12,787 nt of DNA from Caldilineae bacterium (GTDB lineage Bacteria > Chloroflexota > Anaerolineae > J102). A model generated the notes under the pieces. That model saw nothing but the letters and a program-made list of their open reading frames with translations. It had not been told where the DNA came from and made no database searches. The position numbers were made by a program, and so were the translations under genes. Below are positions 1 to 6,936 of this stretch, one piece after another; the first letter of the stretch is position 1, and each line of letters opens with the position of its first letter. The DNA lies in assembly GCA_003694905.1 (NCBI GenBank), contig RFJM01000127.1, positions 1-12,787 of the forward strand. Direction: 5' to 3'.

Positions 1-605
1 CTCCCACCCCGACGTCTCGCGGGCCCGTGACCTACACGGTTCGCCCCGGCGATACGCTTTACGGTATCGCAGTGCGTTTCGATGTCGATGTCTACGCGCT
101 CTTGATGTATAATAGCATCGATAATCCGACGAGCTTGCGGCCGAACCAGGTTCTGCGCATTCCCCCGCCCGACTATGTTCCCCCTACGCCGACACCCCGT
201 CCTCCCACAGCTACTCCAACTCCTGTACCGACTCCTACCCCCGCCATCCGCCTGAAGGCACCTGTTCTCCGCAACCCAGGCAACAACGCTTCCTTCCAGG
301 GAGCCGATGCCATCATCATGCTGACATGGGAGAACCCGGATGGTATTCCGGCGGGCATCGACAACGTGGTAACCATCGGCGTGTTGGTCGGGCCAGACCA
401 GGTGGACTGGCGGCTGAGCGAAGCGGTGGGGGCGGCGACAGAGTTCAGGGTGCCGGCCTGGTTGTTCGGGCAGGCGCCGCAGCGTTACGGCCGCACCTAT
501 GTCTGGTATGTACAGGCAGCTTCTGTGACCAGGCAGAACGGCCGGGTCGTCGACTCGGCGCCGGTTTCGCCTCCCAGTGAGCAACGCCGTTTCCTGTGGA
601 ACTGA
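1..605 (+). CDS. LysM-domain protein with Pro/Thr linker, 5' partial
   Basis: The reading frame is already open at the left edge (first full codon at base 3) and reads a Pro/Thr-rich stretch before the GTG at 27. The true start is therefore probably upstream, and that GTG is an internal valine. Counting from the GTG, residues 3-46 form one LysM domain, with the typical YTVRPGDTLYGIA opening and a closing LRPNQVLRIP. LysM domains bind peptidoglycan or chitin-like glycans. Residues 47-78 are a Pro/Thr linker rich in PTP repeats. Residues 79-192 are a beta-rich tail (APVLRNPGNNASF, LTWENPDG, YVWYVQ) that resembles the fibronectin-III/Ig-like modules seen after LysM in Chloroflexota surface proteins. 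The upstream Pro/Thr stretch hints at another linker, and perhaps a second LysM or a membrane anchor, outside the window. An extracytoplasmic location is inferred, since no signal peptide is visible in this fragment. Confidence 0.85.
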   Translation, partial: PTPTSRGPVTYTVRPGDTLYGIAVRFDVDVYALLMYNSIDNPTSLRPNQVLRIPPPDYVPPTPTPRPPTATPTPVPTPTPAIRLKAPVLRNPGNNASFQGADAIIMLTWENPDGIPAGIDNVVTIGVLVGPDQVDWRLSEAVGAATEFRVPAWLFGQAPQRYGRTYVWYVQAASVTRQNGRVVDSAPVSPPSEQRRFLWN

Positions 606-719
606 GCATTATTCCATGTCCGCGCAGGGCCCGGCAGAACACAACTCCCACCAGAGCCAGAGCGGATCGCCAGGCCCGTGCGGAGATCAACTCTATGCAA
701 AAGGCAGCGTTTTCAGTCT

Positions 720-1763
720 ATGACACGCGATCTAAGAAAAGCCCTCGACCAAATCGGAAACGATAAAGACATCATCGATCCAAAGCTCATGGCGGATCTC
801 TCCGATCTGAACTCGCGAGAGTTGAGCGAGTTTCAGGCAGCATGGCAGGGATGGACGCCCCTGCGCAAGCAGGAGTTGCTGCTGACGATGATCGAAGAAG
901 CCATGGAGCACATCGAGTACAACTTCCGCGTCATCTTCAACGAGACTTTGCGGGACGAGGATCCCGCAGTGCGCGCCCTGTCCATCGAGGGCCTGTGGGA
1001 AGATGAGCGGCCCCACCTGGTGCCTCTGTTCTGCAAGATGCTGATGGAAGATGAGGCGGCCGAGGTACGCGCGGCCGCAGCCGGCGCCCTGGGGCGCTTC
1101 ATCTACTTGGGCGAAGTGGGCGCGTTGGATTCGACCATTGGTAGCCAGGCCTTCGAGGCGCTGTGGGAGCGATTCCACCGCACCGACGAGACGGTAGAGG
1201 TACGCAGCCAGGCCCTGGAGAGCATCGGCGCTTCCAGTGAACCCCAGGTGAACCGCATCATCGAAAGCGCGTTCTACAGCGACGAATTGGAGATGCGCGT
1301 GAGTGCCCTGAAGGCCATGGGGCGCAATGCCGATCCCCGCTGGATTCCCTTCCTGGTACCCGAACTGCGGCATGAGGAGAAGGACCTGCGATTGGCCGCG
1401 CTGGCTTCGCTGGCAGAGCTGGAAGCCAGGCCGGCGGTGCCGCATATCATCCAGATGATGGAGGGGGAGAGAAACGAGGACGTCATCCGCGCGGCGCTGA
1501 AAGCCTTGGGCCTGATCGGCGGGGATGAGGCCCGCAAGGCCCTGGAAGCGGCCATGGAATGGGAGGACGAAGCCATGGTCGATGTGGCCGAAGAGGCGCT
1601 GGACATCCTCCTGGCCAGCGACGGCAACACGTTTGAATACATCAACGAAGTGTTGGGGCTGGAGGAGGAGTTTGACGGCCTCTCGCCGGATGACGACTTC
1701 TACGAAGATCCCCTGGAGGCAGAGATCCGGCAGTTGCTGGATGATCGCGACGGGTGGCTCTGA
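720..1763 (+). CDS. HEAT-repeat protein
   Basis: This is a 347-residue soluble protein built from helical repeats. About seven HEAT/PBS-lyase-type units can be seen at roughly residues 66-97, 98-135, 145-172, 175-205, 207-236, 237-267 and 268-299, each with the pattern D-x-x-V/L-R-x-x-A-L-x-x-L/I-G (for example VRSQALESIG, MRVSALKAMG, LRLAALASLA, IRAALKALGLIG). HEAT repeats form a curved scaffold for protein-protein contact. No enzyme motif is present. The last 45 residues are strongly acidic (LEEEFDGLSPDDDFYEDP). I chose the ATG at 720; a GTG at 678 would add 14 basic residues with no repeat character. The Shine-Dalgarno site is poor (AAAGG about 16 bases upstream). The 114 bases before the gene (606-719) hold no terminator or promoter that I can recognise. 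The stop overlaps the next start as TGATG, so expression with the permease is probably coupled. The partner protein is unknown. Confidence 0.85.
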   Translation: MTRDLRKALDQIGNDKDIIDPKLMADLSDLNSRELSEFQAAWQGWTPLRKQELLLTMIEEAMEHIEYNFRVIFNETLRDEDPAVRALSIEGLWEDERPHLVPLFCKMLMEDEAAEVRAAAAGALGRFIYLGEVGALDSTIGSQAFEALWERFHRTDETVEVRSQALESIGASSEPQVNRIIESAFYSDELEMRVSALKAMGRNADPRWIPFLVPELRHEEKDLRLAALASLAELEARPAVPHIIQMMEGERNEDVIRAALKALGLIGGDEARKALEAAMEWEDEAMVDVAEEALDILLASDGNTFEYINEVLGLEEEFDGLSPDDDFYEDPLEAEIRQLLDDRDGWL

Positions 1764-2686
1764 TGTTGGCAACACTGCTCAGCTCGCTGAGCCATGTGCT
1801 GACGCAGGTGCTGGGTCCCATCCTGCTGGTGGCTGCGGCAGGTTACCTGCTTCGGCGCAGACTGCAGGTGGATGTGCGCTCGGTCAGCCGGGTAGTGTTC
1901 TACATCCTGGCGCCGTCGTTGATCTACACCTCCATCGTCACACTCGACTTCGACGCGGCCACGGCCTGGCGCAGTCTGGGCTACTACGCGGTCTACATGC
2001 TGATGATGGGTCTGATCGCCTATGGATTGACCCGGCTATGGGGATACAACGGCGCCCTGGGCAGCGCCTTTGTCATGTGCGCCATCCTGTTGAACAACGG
2101 CAACTACGGATTGCCGCTAAATCTGTTTGCCTTCGGACCGGAGGGCTTCGGCTACGCTCTGGTCTTCTTTATGTTCAACTCGCTGGTCGGCACCACCACA
2201 AGCATCTACCTGCTGGCTCGCGGCGAGGACGGAGCGCGGGTGGCACTCCGACGCACGTTGAAGACGCCTGTCGTGTGGGCCATCTTTCTTGGGCTCATCA
2301 GCCGCAGTACGGGGCTGGTCCCCTCCGGCGCGTTGATGGACATGCTGCAATTGGTAGGCAGGGCGGCCATTCCCACCTTTCTCATCGTCCTGGGCATGAC
2401 GCTGGCCCAGACCGATGCCCGTACCAATCTGCGGCCGGTGACGCGGCTTTCGGCGCTGCGCATGGCCGGTGGCCCCATCGTCGCCATTGTGTTGAGCGGA
2501 CTCTTCGGTCTCGGCGGCGTGGTACGTTCGGTGGCCATCCTGCAGGGATCTATGTCGACGGCCGTCAATTCCATCGTCATCAGCAACGAGTTCGAGGCCG
2601 CACCCGATTTCGTGGCGGGTTCGGTCTTCAGCACCACCCTCCTGAGTATCATCACGCTCCCTGCTCTGCTGCTCTGGCTCATGTAG
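1763..2686 (+). CDS. AEC-family (auxin efflux carrier-like) permease
   Basis: This 307-residue integral membrane protein has about ten hydrophobic segments, from residues 9-30 to 290-307. It matches the AEC family (Mem_trans fold), whose bacterial members export or import small organic acids such as malate and malonate, or related anions. Characteristic pieces are NNGNYGLPLN at 111-120 followed by FAFGPEG, an IPTFLIVLGMTLA helix at about 203-215, and a late stretch at about 259-293 (ILQGSMSTAVNS). A charged cytoplasmic loop near residues 152-167 splits the protein into two five-helix halves, as in the family. The ATG at 1763 overlaps the HEAT-gene TGA by one base. A GTG three codons upstream is possible but would overlap more. 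Length is normal for the family. The substrate cannot be predicted from sequence. The coupling suggests that the HEAT protein acts with or on the permease, which is an inference. Confidence 0.88.
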   Translation: MLATLLSSLSHVLTQVLGPILLVAAAGYLLRRRLQVDVRSVSRVVFYILAPSLIYTSIVTLDFDAATAWRSLGYYAVYMLMMGLIAYGLTRLWGYNGALGSAFVMCAILLNNGNYGLPLNLFAFGPEGFGYALVFFMFNSLVGTTTSIYLLARGEDGARVALRRTLKTPVVWAIFLGLISRSTGLVPSGALMDMLQLVGRAAIPTFLIVLGMTLAQTDARTNLRPVTRLSALRMAGGPIVAIVLSGLFGLGGVVRSVAILQGSMSTAVNSIVISNEFEAAPDFVAGSVFSTTLLSIITLPALLLWLM

Positions 2687-2717
2687 GCGGAGGAGATGGC
2701 CCGGAAGTTTTGGACAC

Positions 2718-2721
2718 GAGG
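2718..2721 (+). promoter_or_regulatory. Shine-Dalgarno site GAGG of the TPR gene
   Basis: GAGG lies 8 bases before the ATG at 2730. It fixes that start and shows that the gene is translated independently, 43 bases after the permease stop. Confidence 0.6.
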
Positions 2722-2729
2722 ATCTGCGA

Positions 2730-3266
2730 ATGAGTGAGTCGAATCCGTCAAAGGCCGATGAGAAACGCCGGCAGGCACTGGAGTTGCTGGCCGAGGGCGC
2801 ACGGCTGTTGCGCTCTCAGCGACCGGAGGAGGCACTGCCGCCGTTGGAGCGCGCTTTCGAGCTGGCCCCGCATGAGCCCGACATCGCGGTCACACTGGGG
2901 GGTGCGCTGGTAATGGGGCACCAATGGAGCAAGGCAGTGGCTTTTCTGGAAGACGCCGTGGATCGCCACCCGGACAACGCCTTGCTTTGGATCAATCTGG
3001 CAGCCGCCTATCTGGGGGTGCTGGAGCTATCTTCCCGCAAGCGACAGGACCAGGCTATCGCGGCCTTCGAACGGGCCATCGAAATCGACCCGGTTGCACC
3101 CAGCGCCCACTACAACATCGCCCTGATCTACGCCGAACGCAGAGATTGGGAAAAGGCCGCGCATTGGTTTCAGGCAGCGCTGCGGGCCAACCCCAACGAC
3201 CGGGACGCGGCTGTCTGGCTCAAACGAGCGCGGCAGATGGCCGCGCAGCCCGAAGACAACGACTGA
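2730..3266 (+). CDS. TPR-repeat protein
   Basis: This small soluble protein of 178 residues consists almost entirely of tetratricopeptide repeats, at about residues 17-50, 51-84, 85-122 (lengthened by a basic SSRKRQDQ insert) and 123-157. The typical pattern is visible in AIAAFERAIEIDPVAPSAHYNIALIY and in WEKAAHWFQAALRANPND, each repeat ending with a D/N-P turn. TPRs bind peptides or partner proteins; there is no catalytic motif, signal peptide or membrane segment. The start at 2730 is supported by a GAGG site 8 bases upstream. The acylphosphatase gene follows after 18 bases, so cotranscription is likely. With the HEAT gene two genes earlier, the block holds two unrelated helical-repeat scaffolds flanking a permease. 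The specific partner and role are unknown. Confidence 0.85.
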   Translation: MSESNPSKADEKRRQALELLAEGARLLRSQRPEEALPPLERAFELAPHEPDIAVTLGGALVMGHQWSKAVAFLEDAVDRHPDNALLWINLAAAYLGVLELSSRKRQDQAIAAFERAIEIDPVAPSAHYNIALIYAERRDWEKAAHWFQAALRANPNDRDAAVWLKRARQMAAQPEDND

Positions 3267-3271
3267 ACGGC

Positions 3272-3279
3272 AGAGGTGA
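3272..3279 (+). promoter_or_regulatory. Strong Shine-Dalgarno site AGAGGTGA for acylphosphatase
   Basis: AGAGGTGA matches the anti-Shine-Dalgarno closely and ends 5 bases before the ATG at 3285. It favours that ATG over the in-frame GTG at 3276, which lies inside the site itself. Confidence 0.7.
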
Positions 3280-3284
3280 CGGCC

Positions 3285-3599
3285 ATGAGTCAAGATGCGA
3301 CACAGAGCCCTGGAACGAGTAACGATGCCCGCCTGGAGGCCAGGATCTACGGCCGGGTCCAGGGGGTTGGTTTCCGCTATTTCGTGTTGGAGCAGGCCCA
3401 AACGTTGCGGCTGACCGGCACGGTGCGCAATGTCTACTTCCCGCGACGAATGGTGGAAGTGGTGGCCGAAGGGCCGCGGCCCCAACTGGAACAGTTTCTG
3501 CGCGCGCTCCACAGAGGCCCTTCGATGGCCAGGGTCGAGCAAGTAGATGTGCAGTGGAGCGCTGCTCGCAACGAGTTTTCAAGCTTCCGCATCGTCTAG
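3285..3599 (+). CDS. acyP: Acylphosphatase
   Basis: This 104-residue cytoplasmic enzyme hydrolyses the carboxyl-phosphate bond of acylphosphates. The first family signature is intact at residues 21-31 (IYGRVQGVGFR), with the phosphate-binding loop and the catalytic Arg31. The second signature starts at Gly45 (GTVRN) and supplies the catalytic Asn49. The following loop is unusual. Common family members have N-L-P-D-G-x-V, whereas this protein has N-V-Y-F-P-R-R-M-V: two residues longer, with no glycine. The strand after it (VEVVAEG, 57-63) is normal. About 17 N-terminal residues precede the fold and look disordered. The ATG is chosen on the strength of AGAGGTGA upstream. Family length is about 90-100 residues, so the gene is complete. 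Both catalytic residues are present, so activity is expected despite the loop. Confidence 0.93.
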   Translation: MSQDATQSPGTSNDARLEARIYGRVQGVGFRYFVLEQAQTLRLTGTVRNVYFPRRMVEVVAEGPRPQLEQFLRALHRGPSMARVEQVDVQWSAARNEFSSFRIV

Positions 3600-3620
3600 G
3601 CACCGGCAGCCACGACAGCT

Positions 3621-4895
3621 ATGACGACCGCCAAGAGCCCGTCCACCGGTACCTCCTACGGTTCGGGCCAGTCCTACGAGTATGTGGGACGCCAGGCCTG
3701 GATTATCCTTTGGATTGCCTTTGGCATCTTTGTGGTCCTGGCCGTGGGGACTCCTCTTTCCATCAACTGGTATCTGCACAATGCCACGGTCCCTCGCTAC
3801 AGCCAGGTGGAGACCATCCGCGGCACTACGGTTGTGATAGGCAATGATTCGGAAGCGGCAACGGCCGTCATGGGTGTGTGGGAATTGCAGGGGGGCGAGT
3901 TGATCCGCACCGACGAGTCGGCTCGGGCCAATGTGTCGGTGTATGCGTCGCCCGAGGAAAACGATTCGCTGGCCACGGCGCAGCTACGCAGCAACAGCGA
4001 CCTGGTCTTCGTCAGTGCGCGTACCCCGCGTTTCCGGCAGAGCGAATTGCCCGACCAGATCCGGCTGCGCTTGAATGTCGGCCGGGCCCGCGTGACCAGT
4101 AGCGACTACGGCCAGCAAAAGGTAGTGACGGTGGTGGAGACGCCTCATGGCACGGTGGAGATCGCCAACGCCAGCGCGGCCATCGCCGTCAGCAATGACG
4201 CCACCGAGGTTAGCGCACGCAACGGTGAAGTCATCGTCTCGGCCCAGAATCGCAAGGTGATCCTGACAGAAGGACGCCGTACGGTGATCCCTCTGAACCA
4301 ACCGCCGGGCCTGCCTATGGCGGCAGAACAAAACCTGGTGGTGAACGGCGATTTCTCGCAGCCGCTGGAGGGCACCTGGGAGGTAGAGAAGGTGGTCGAT
4401 GCCGGCGATCCCAGCGGCGTAACCTATGGCGAGGTCTCGGTGATCGACAGCGGTGGACGCCGCGCCGTGTACTTCGTGCGCGAGGGTGAAGAAGGTATCC
4501 ACACCGAAACCGCCATCAGCCAGGAGATCAACGCCGATGTGCTGGATTACGACACGTTGATTCTACGCCTGGATGTGCGCCTGATCAGCCAGAGTCTGCC
4601 CGGCGGCGGGATCCAGTCGTCGGAGTTCCCGCTAATGGTGCGCATCGACTTTGTGGATGTAGACGGCCAGCCCCGCTTCTGGACCCACGGCTTCTACGCG
4701 GTGGATCCGGTGGCAAACTGGCCCATTCGGGACGGGGAAAAGATACCCAATTTCGTTTGGTACGAGTACGAATCGCCCGATTTCTTGAACAGCCCCACCT
4801 TTCCCCGCCCGCAAAAAGTGACGCGCATCCGCGTATATGCCAGCGGACACAACTATCGCAGCCAGGTGTCGGACATCGGGCTGATCGCAAAATAG
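3621..4895 (+). CDS. Membrane-anchored FecR-like protein with C-terminal jelly-roll-like domain
   Basis: This 424-residue protein has one transmembrane segment at residues 27-48 (AWIILWIAFGIFVVLAVG). It is preceded by a short polar Ser/Thr/Gly-rich N-terminus, so the bulk probably lies outside the cytoplasm. Residues of about 62-225 are beta-rich and FecR-like: GVWELQGGELIRTDESA, then VVETPHGTVEIANASAAIAV, VSARNGEVIVSA and VILTEGRRTVIP. The pattern is that of domains that sense or display rather than catalyse. Residues of about 238-420 begin NLVVNGDFSQPLEGTWEV, the usual opening of CBM4/9-type or galactose-binding jelly rolls, and continue as beta strands to the end. There is no sigma factor or TonB gene next to it, unlike classical FecR systems. 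The start has no clear Shine-Dalgarno site; it begins 21 bases after the acylphosphatase stop. The role is unknown; glycan or surface sensing is an inference. Confidence 0.75.
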   Translation: MTTAKSPSTGTSYGSGQSYEYVGRQAWIILWIAFGIFVVLAVGTPLSINWYLHNATVPRYSQVETIRGTTVVIGNDSEAATAVMGVWELQGGELIRTDESARANVSVYASPEENDSLATAQLRSNSDLVFVSARTPRFRQSELPDQIRLRLNVGRARVTSSDYGQQKVVTVVETPHGTVEIANASAAIAVSNDATEVSARNGEVIVSAQNRKVILTEGRRTVIPLNQPPGLPMAAEQNLVVNGDFSQPLEGTWEVEKVVDAGDPSGVTYGEVSVIDSGGRRAVYFVREGEEGIHTETAISQEINADVLDYDTLILRLDVRLISQSLPGGGIQSSEFPLMVRIDFVDVDGQPRFWTHGFYAVDPVANWPIRDGEKIPNFVWYEYESPDFLNSPTFPRPQKVTRIRVYASGHNYRSQVSDIGLIAK

Positions 4896-4907
4896 CGACG
4901 GTGGCTA
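4893..4907. other. Facing stop codons of two convergent genes
   Basis: The plus-strand TAG (4893-4895) and the minus-strand TAG (read from 4907 to 4905) sit in a small inverted repeat, TAGC-N7-GCTA, with only 9 bases between the coding regions. No T-run follows on either strand, so this is not a typical intrinsic terminator. Transcripts from both sides probably read into each other. Confidence 0.5.
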
Positions 4908-5717
4908 CTTCTGCTCGACGGGACAGAAGTGGGTGCTGCGCCCACCTACGACGATGCGACGGATGGGTGCGCCGCAGGAAGGACAGGGTTCGTCGGTACG
5001 CTGGAAGACCTGCAGACTGTTTTGAAAAGAACCGATGGAGCCGTCCGGGCGACGATAGTCGCGCAGAGTCGTTCCCATTTCGGCCAGCGCCTGGCGTATG
5101 ACGGCCCGCACGGCCTCGACCAACGCGGCCAGTTCCGCTGCGCTCAGGCTGCCGCCGGGACGCAAGGGGTGAATACGGGCGCGGAAGAGGGCTTCGTCTG
5201 CGTAGATATTGCCAATGCCTGCCACCAGCCTCTGGTCCAGAAGAAGCGACTTGATGGGTGCAGTACGGCCCTGCAGCCTGGCCATAAGATATTCGGCAGA
5301 AAATACCTCGTCCAGCGGTTCCGGACCCAGGCCACCGACGACTTCCTCGGGCTGTTCCACCAGATAGGCGCGGCCGAACTTGCGGGTATCTTTGAAGCGC
5401 CAGTCCTCATTGCCCTCCAGGTGAATAAGCAGGCGATCGTGCGGATGCAGAGCCACATCGCCCGGAACCACCCGCAGTTCACCGGTCATGCGCAGATGGA
5501 GAAGTAACCAGCGGGCATCGTCCAGGGCAAAGAGCATGTACTTGCCGCGACGATGGCTGCCGACGATTGTGCGCCCGCGCAGAGAGTCCGCAAACAGTTC
5601 GGGCGCCGGCCGGTCCACCGTTCCCGGCCATAGAACGGTTACCCCCTCGATGGTCCGTCCCTGCACCAGGGGTGTGATCGCGTCGAGGATTGTCTGGACT
5701 TCAGGGAGTTCGGGCAT
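4905..5717 (-). CDS. mutM: Formamidopyrimidine-DNA glycosylase (Fpg/MutM)
   Basis: This base-excision-repair enzyme removes 8-oxoguanine and FapyG and cuts the abasic site. It has 270 residues, the usual length. After Met removal it starts PELPEVQ, giving the catalytic Pro2 and Glu3. Lys59 lies in RRGKYMLF. The lesion-side intercalating segment is HLRMTGEL (74-81), and DTRKFGR (110-116) is present. The helix-two-turn-helix is around GIGNIYADE (167-175). The C-terminal finger has CPSC (245-248) and VGGRSTHFC (257-265) with the DNA-binding Arg260, but ends CPVEQK: the fourth cysteine expected at residue 268 is Glu. The start is fixed by the PELPE motif. It overlaps the end of the glycosyltransferase gene by 17 bases and has no Shine-Dalgarno site of its own, so translation is probably coupled to that gene. 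Confidence 0.95.
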   Translation of the reverse strand: MPELPEVQTILDAITPLVQGRTIEGVTVLWPGTVDRPAPELFADSLRGRTIVGSHRRGKYMLFALDDARWLLLHLRMTGELRVVPGDVALHPHDRLLIHLEGNEDWRFKDTRKFGRAYLVEQPEEVVGGLGPEPLDEVFSAEYLMARLQGRTAPIKSLLLDQRLVAGIGNIYADEALFRARIHPLRPGGSLSAAELAALVEAVRAVIRQALAEMGTTLRDYRRPDGSIGSFQNSLQVFQRTDEPCPSCGAPIRRIVVGGRSTHFCPVEQK

Positions 5718-6924
5718 GGCTTGGTCGCTTGAAGGTCGGCGGCACGGTACGGTAGACGGATTGGATAGCCGTGGCGGTACGGTGGGCTGCGCTCTCCCAG
5801 TCAAACCGCGCTGCCTGAGCCAGCAACGTTTGCGGGGGAGGCGGATCGGCCAGTGCCGCCAATATCCCCTGCGCCAACGCCTCGACGTCGTTCACCGGCA
5901 CGGGCCTCAGAGTGTGGCCCACGACCTCGGGCAGGCTACTGCTATCGCTCACCAGCGCCGGGGTGCCACAAGCCATGGCCTCCAGCACAGGCAGGCCAAA
6001 ACCCTCGTAGCGCGAGGGGAAGATGAACAGGTCGGCCATAGAGTAGAGGCCGGGCTTGTCCGCATTGGGCACAAAGCCGAGAAGCCGCACCGATCCCTCC
6101 AGGCCCAATTCGCGGAGCAACGGCCGGGGGTCGGTGAACCAATCCTGTCCTGCGGCGGGCAGCCGCCCGGCTACCACGAGAGGCGGCAGGTCGGGAGCAA
6201 GCTCTCGTGCTCGCCCATAGCTCTGCAACAACAAGGGGACGTTCTTGCGAGGATCAAAGCCCCCCAGATAGAAGAGATAGCGGCGGGGGAGAGCGTACTT
6301 GCGGCGCAGGGTCTCTCGCTCCACCTCATCTTCGACGGGAGCGTGGGGCCAACCCAGACCTTCGTAGGTGATGTGCACGCGCTCTGGCGGAATGGCCAGA
6401 TGGCGCACGATGTCGTCGCGGGCGGAGCGACTGACGGCCAGTATGGCTGCCGCACGCCGTGCGCTCCGGCTTACCAGCCAGGTGTAGGCGCGAGCTGTGG
6501 GTTTCGTGGCATAGTCCTCCAGCAACAGGGGGATGAGATCGTGAATGGTCACGACGGTGGGGCAGGGCGAGCGCAGGGGAGAACCCCAGTAGGGCACAAA
6601 AGCCACGTCGGCCGACAGGCGCGCACACATCTGTGAAAATATCTGCTGCTCCCACGCCAGCTTGATCAACCGCGCCCCGCGGGCATAGACGGGCAGCCCT
6701 GTCCGCACGCCTTCGACCCCAGGGGGGAGATCCGGTTCGGGTTCAGCATCTGCGGCCGGGGGTAGCACCAGCGTTAAGCGCCAGCCCGGCAAGGCCCGTG
6801 GCAGGTGCCTGAGCAAACCATACAAGTACTGGCCCGAGCCGGTGTCGGCCCGACCCCAAAACCAGCCGTTGATCACAAGGTGCGGGGCCTGGGCACTGCC
6901 GGCATCTGCTGCAGACACTACCAT
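5701..6924 (-). CDS. Glycosyltransferase family 4 (GT-B fold)
   Basis: This 407-residue retaining glycosyltransferase of the GT4 type moves a sugar from a nucleotide-sugar donor to a sugar or lipid acceptor. The N-terminal half carries the acceptor-side loop GRADTGSGQYLYGLLRHLP (24-42) and TIHDLIP (126-132). The C-terminal half carries GGFDPRKNVPLLLQSY (221-236), LLGFVPNADKPGLYSMADLF (281-300) and the donor-binding E-x7-E motif in EGFGLPVLEAMACGTPAL, with Glu307 and Glu315. No membrane span is present; it is probably cytosolic or peripheral. I chose the ATG at 6924 because AAGAGG lies 6 bases upstream. A GTG at 6939 would add five residues and overlap the preceding stop as GTGA. The acceptor is not predictable. 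The gene overlaps mutM by 17 bases, with no obvious functional link. Confidence 0.92.
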   Translation of the reverse strand: MVVSAADAGSAQAPHLVINGWFWGRADTGSGQYLYGLLRHLPRALPGWRLTLVLPPAADAEPEPDLPPGVEGVRTGLPVYARGARLIKLAWEQQIFSQMCARLSADVAFVPYWGSPLRSPCPTVVTIHDLIPLLLEDYATKPTARAYTWLVSRSARRAAAILAVSRSARDDIVRHLAIPPERVHITYEGLGWPHAPVEDEVERETLRRKYALPRRYLFYLGGFDPRKNVPLLLQSYGRARELAPDLPPLVVAGRLPAAGQDWFTDPRPLLRELGLEGSVRLLGFVPNADKPGLYSMADLFIFPSRYEGFGLPVLEAMACGTPALVSDSSSLPEVVGHTLRPVPVNDVEALAQGILAALADPPPPQTLLAQAARFDWESAAHRTATAIQSVYRTVPPTFKRPSHARTP

Positions 6925-6930
6925 ACGCTG

Positions 6931-6936
6931 CCTCTT
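6931..6936 (-). promoter_or_regulatory. Shine-Dalgarno site AAGAGG of the glycosyltransferase
   Basis: On the minus strand AAGAGG ends 6 bases before the ATG at 6924. It argues for this start over the GTG at 6939. It also overlaps the stop codon of the upstream SHOCT-like gene, so terminating ribosomes can reload here. Confidence 0.6.

Noticed and set aside
185..245. Short repeats in the LysM protein gene
   Set aside because: They encode the Pro/Thr linker and are protein low complexity, not a DNA repeat element.
732..1775. Long open frame (347 codons) on the minus strand across the HEAT gene
   Set aside because: It is the antisense of a clear repeat protein in GC-rich DNA. The translation shows no domain, and the length follows from codon bias.
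1525..2733. Plus-strand open frame of 402 codons overlapping the HEAT and permease genes
   Set aside because: The translation is rich in Arg, Gly and Trp with no motif, while the permease frame has clear membrane helices and family motifs.
5488..6636. Plus-strand open frame of 382 codons opposite mutM and the glycosyltransferase
   Set aside because: It is opposite two well-supported genes and shows no recognisable domain.
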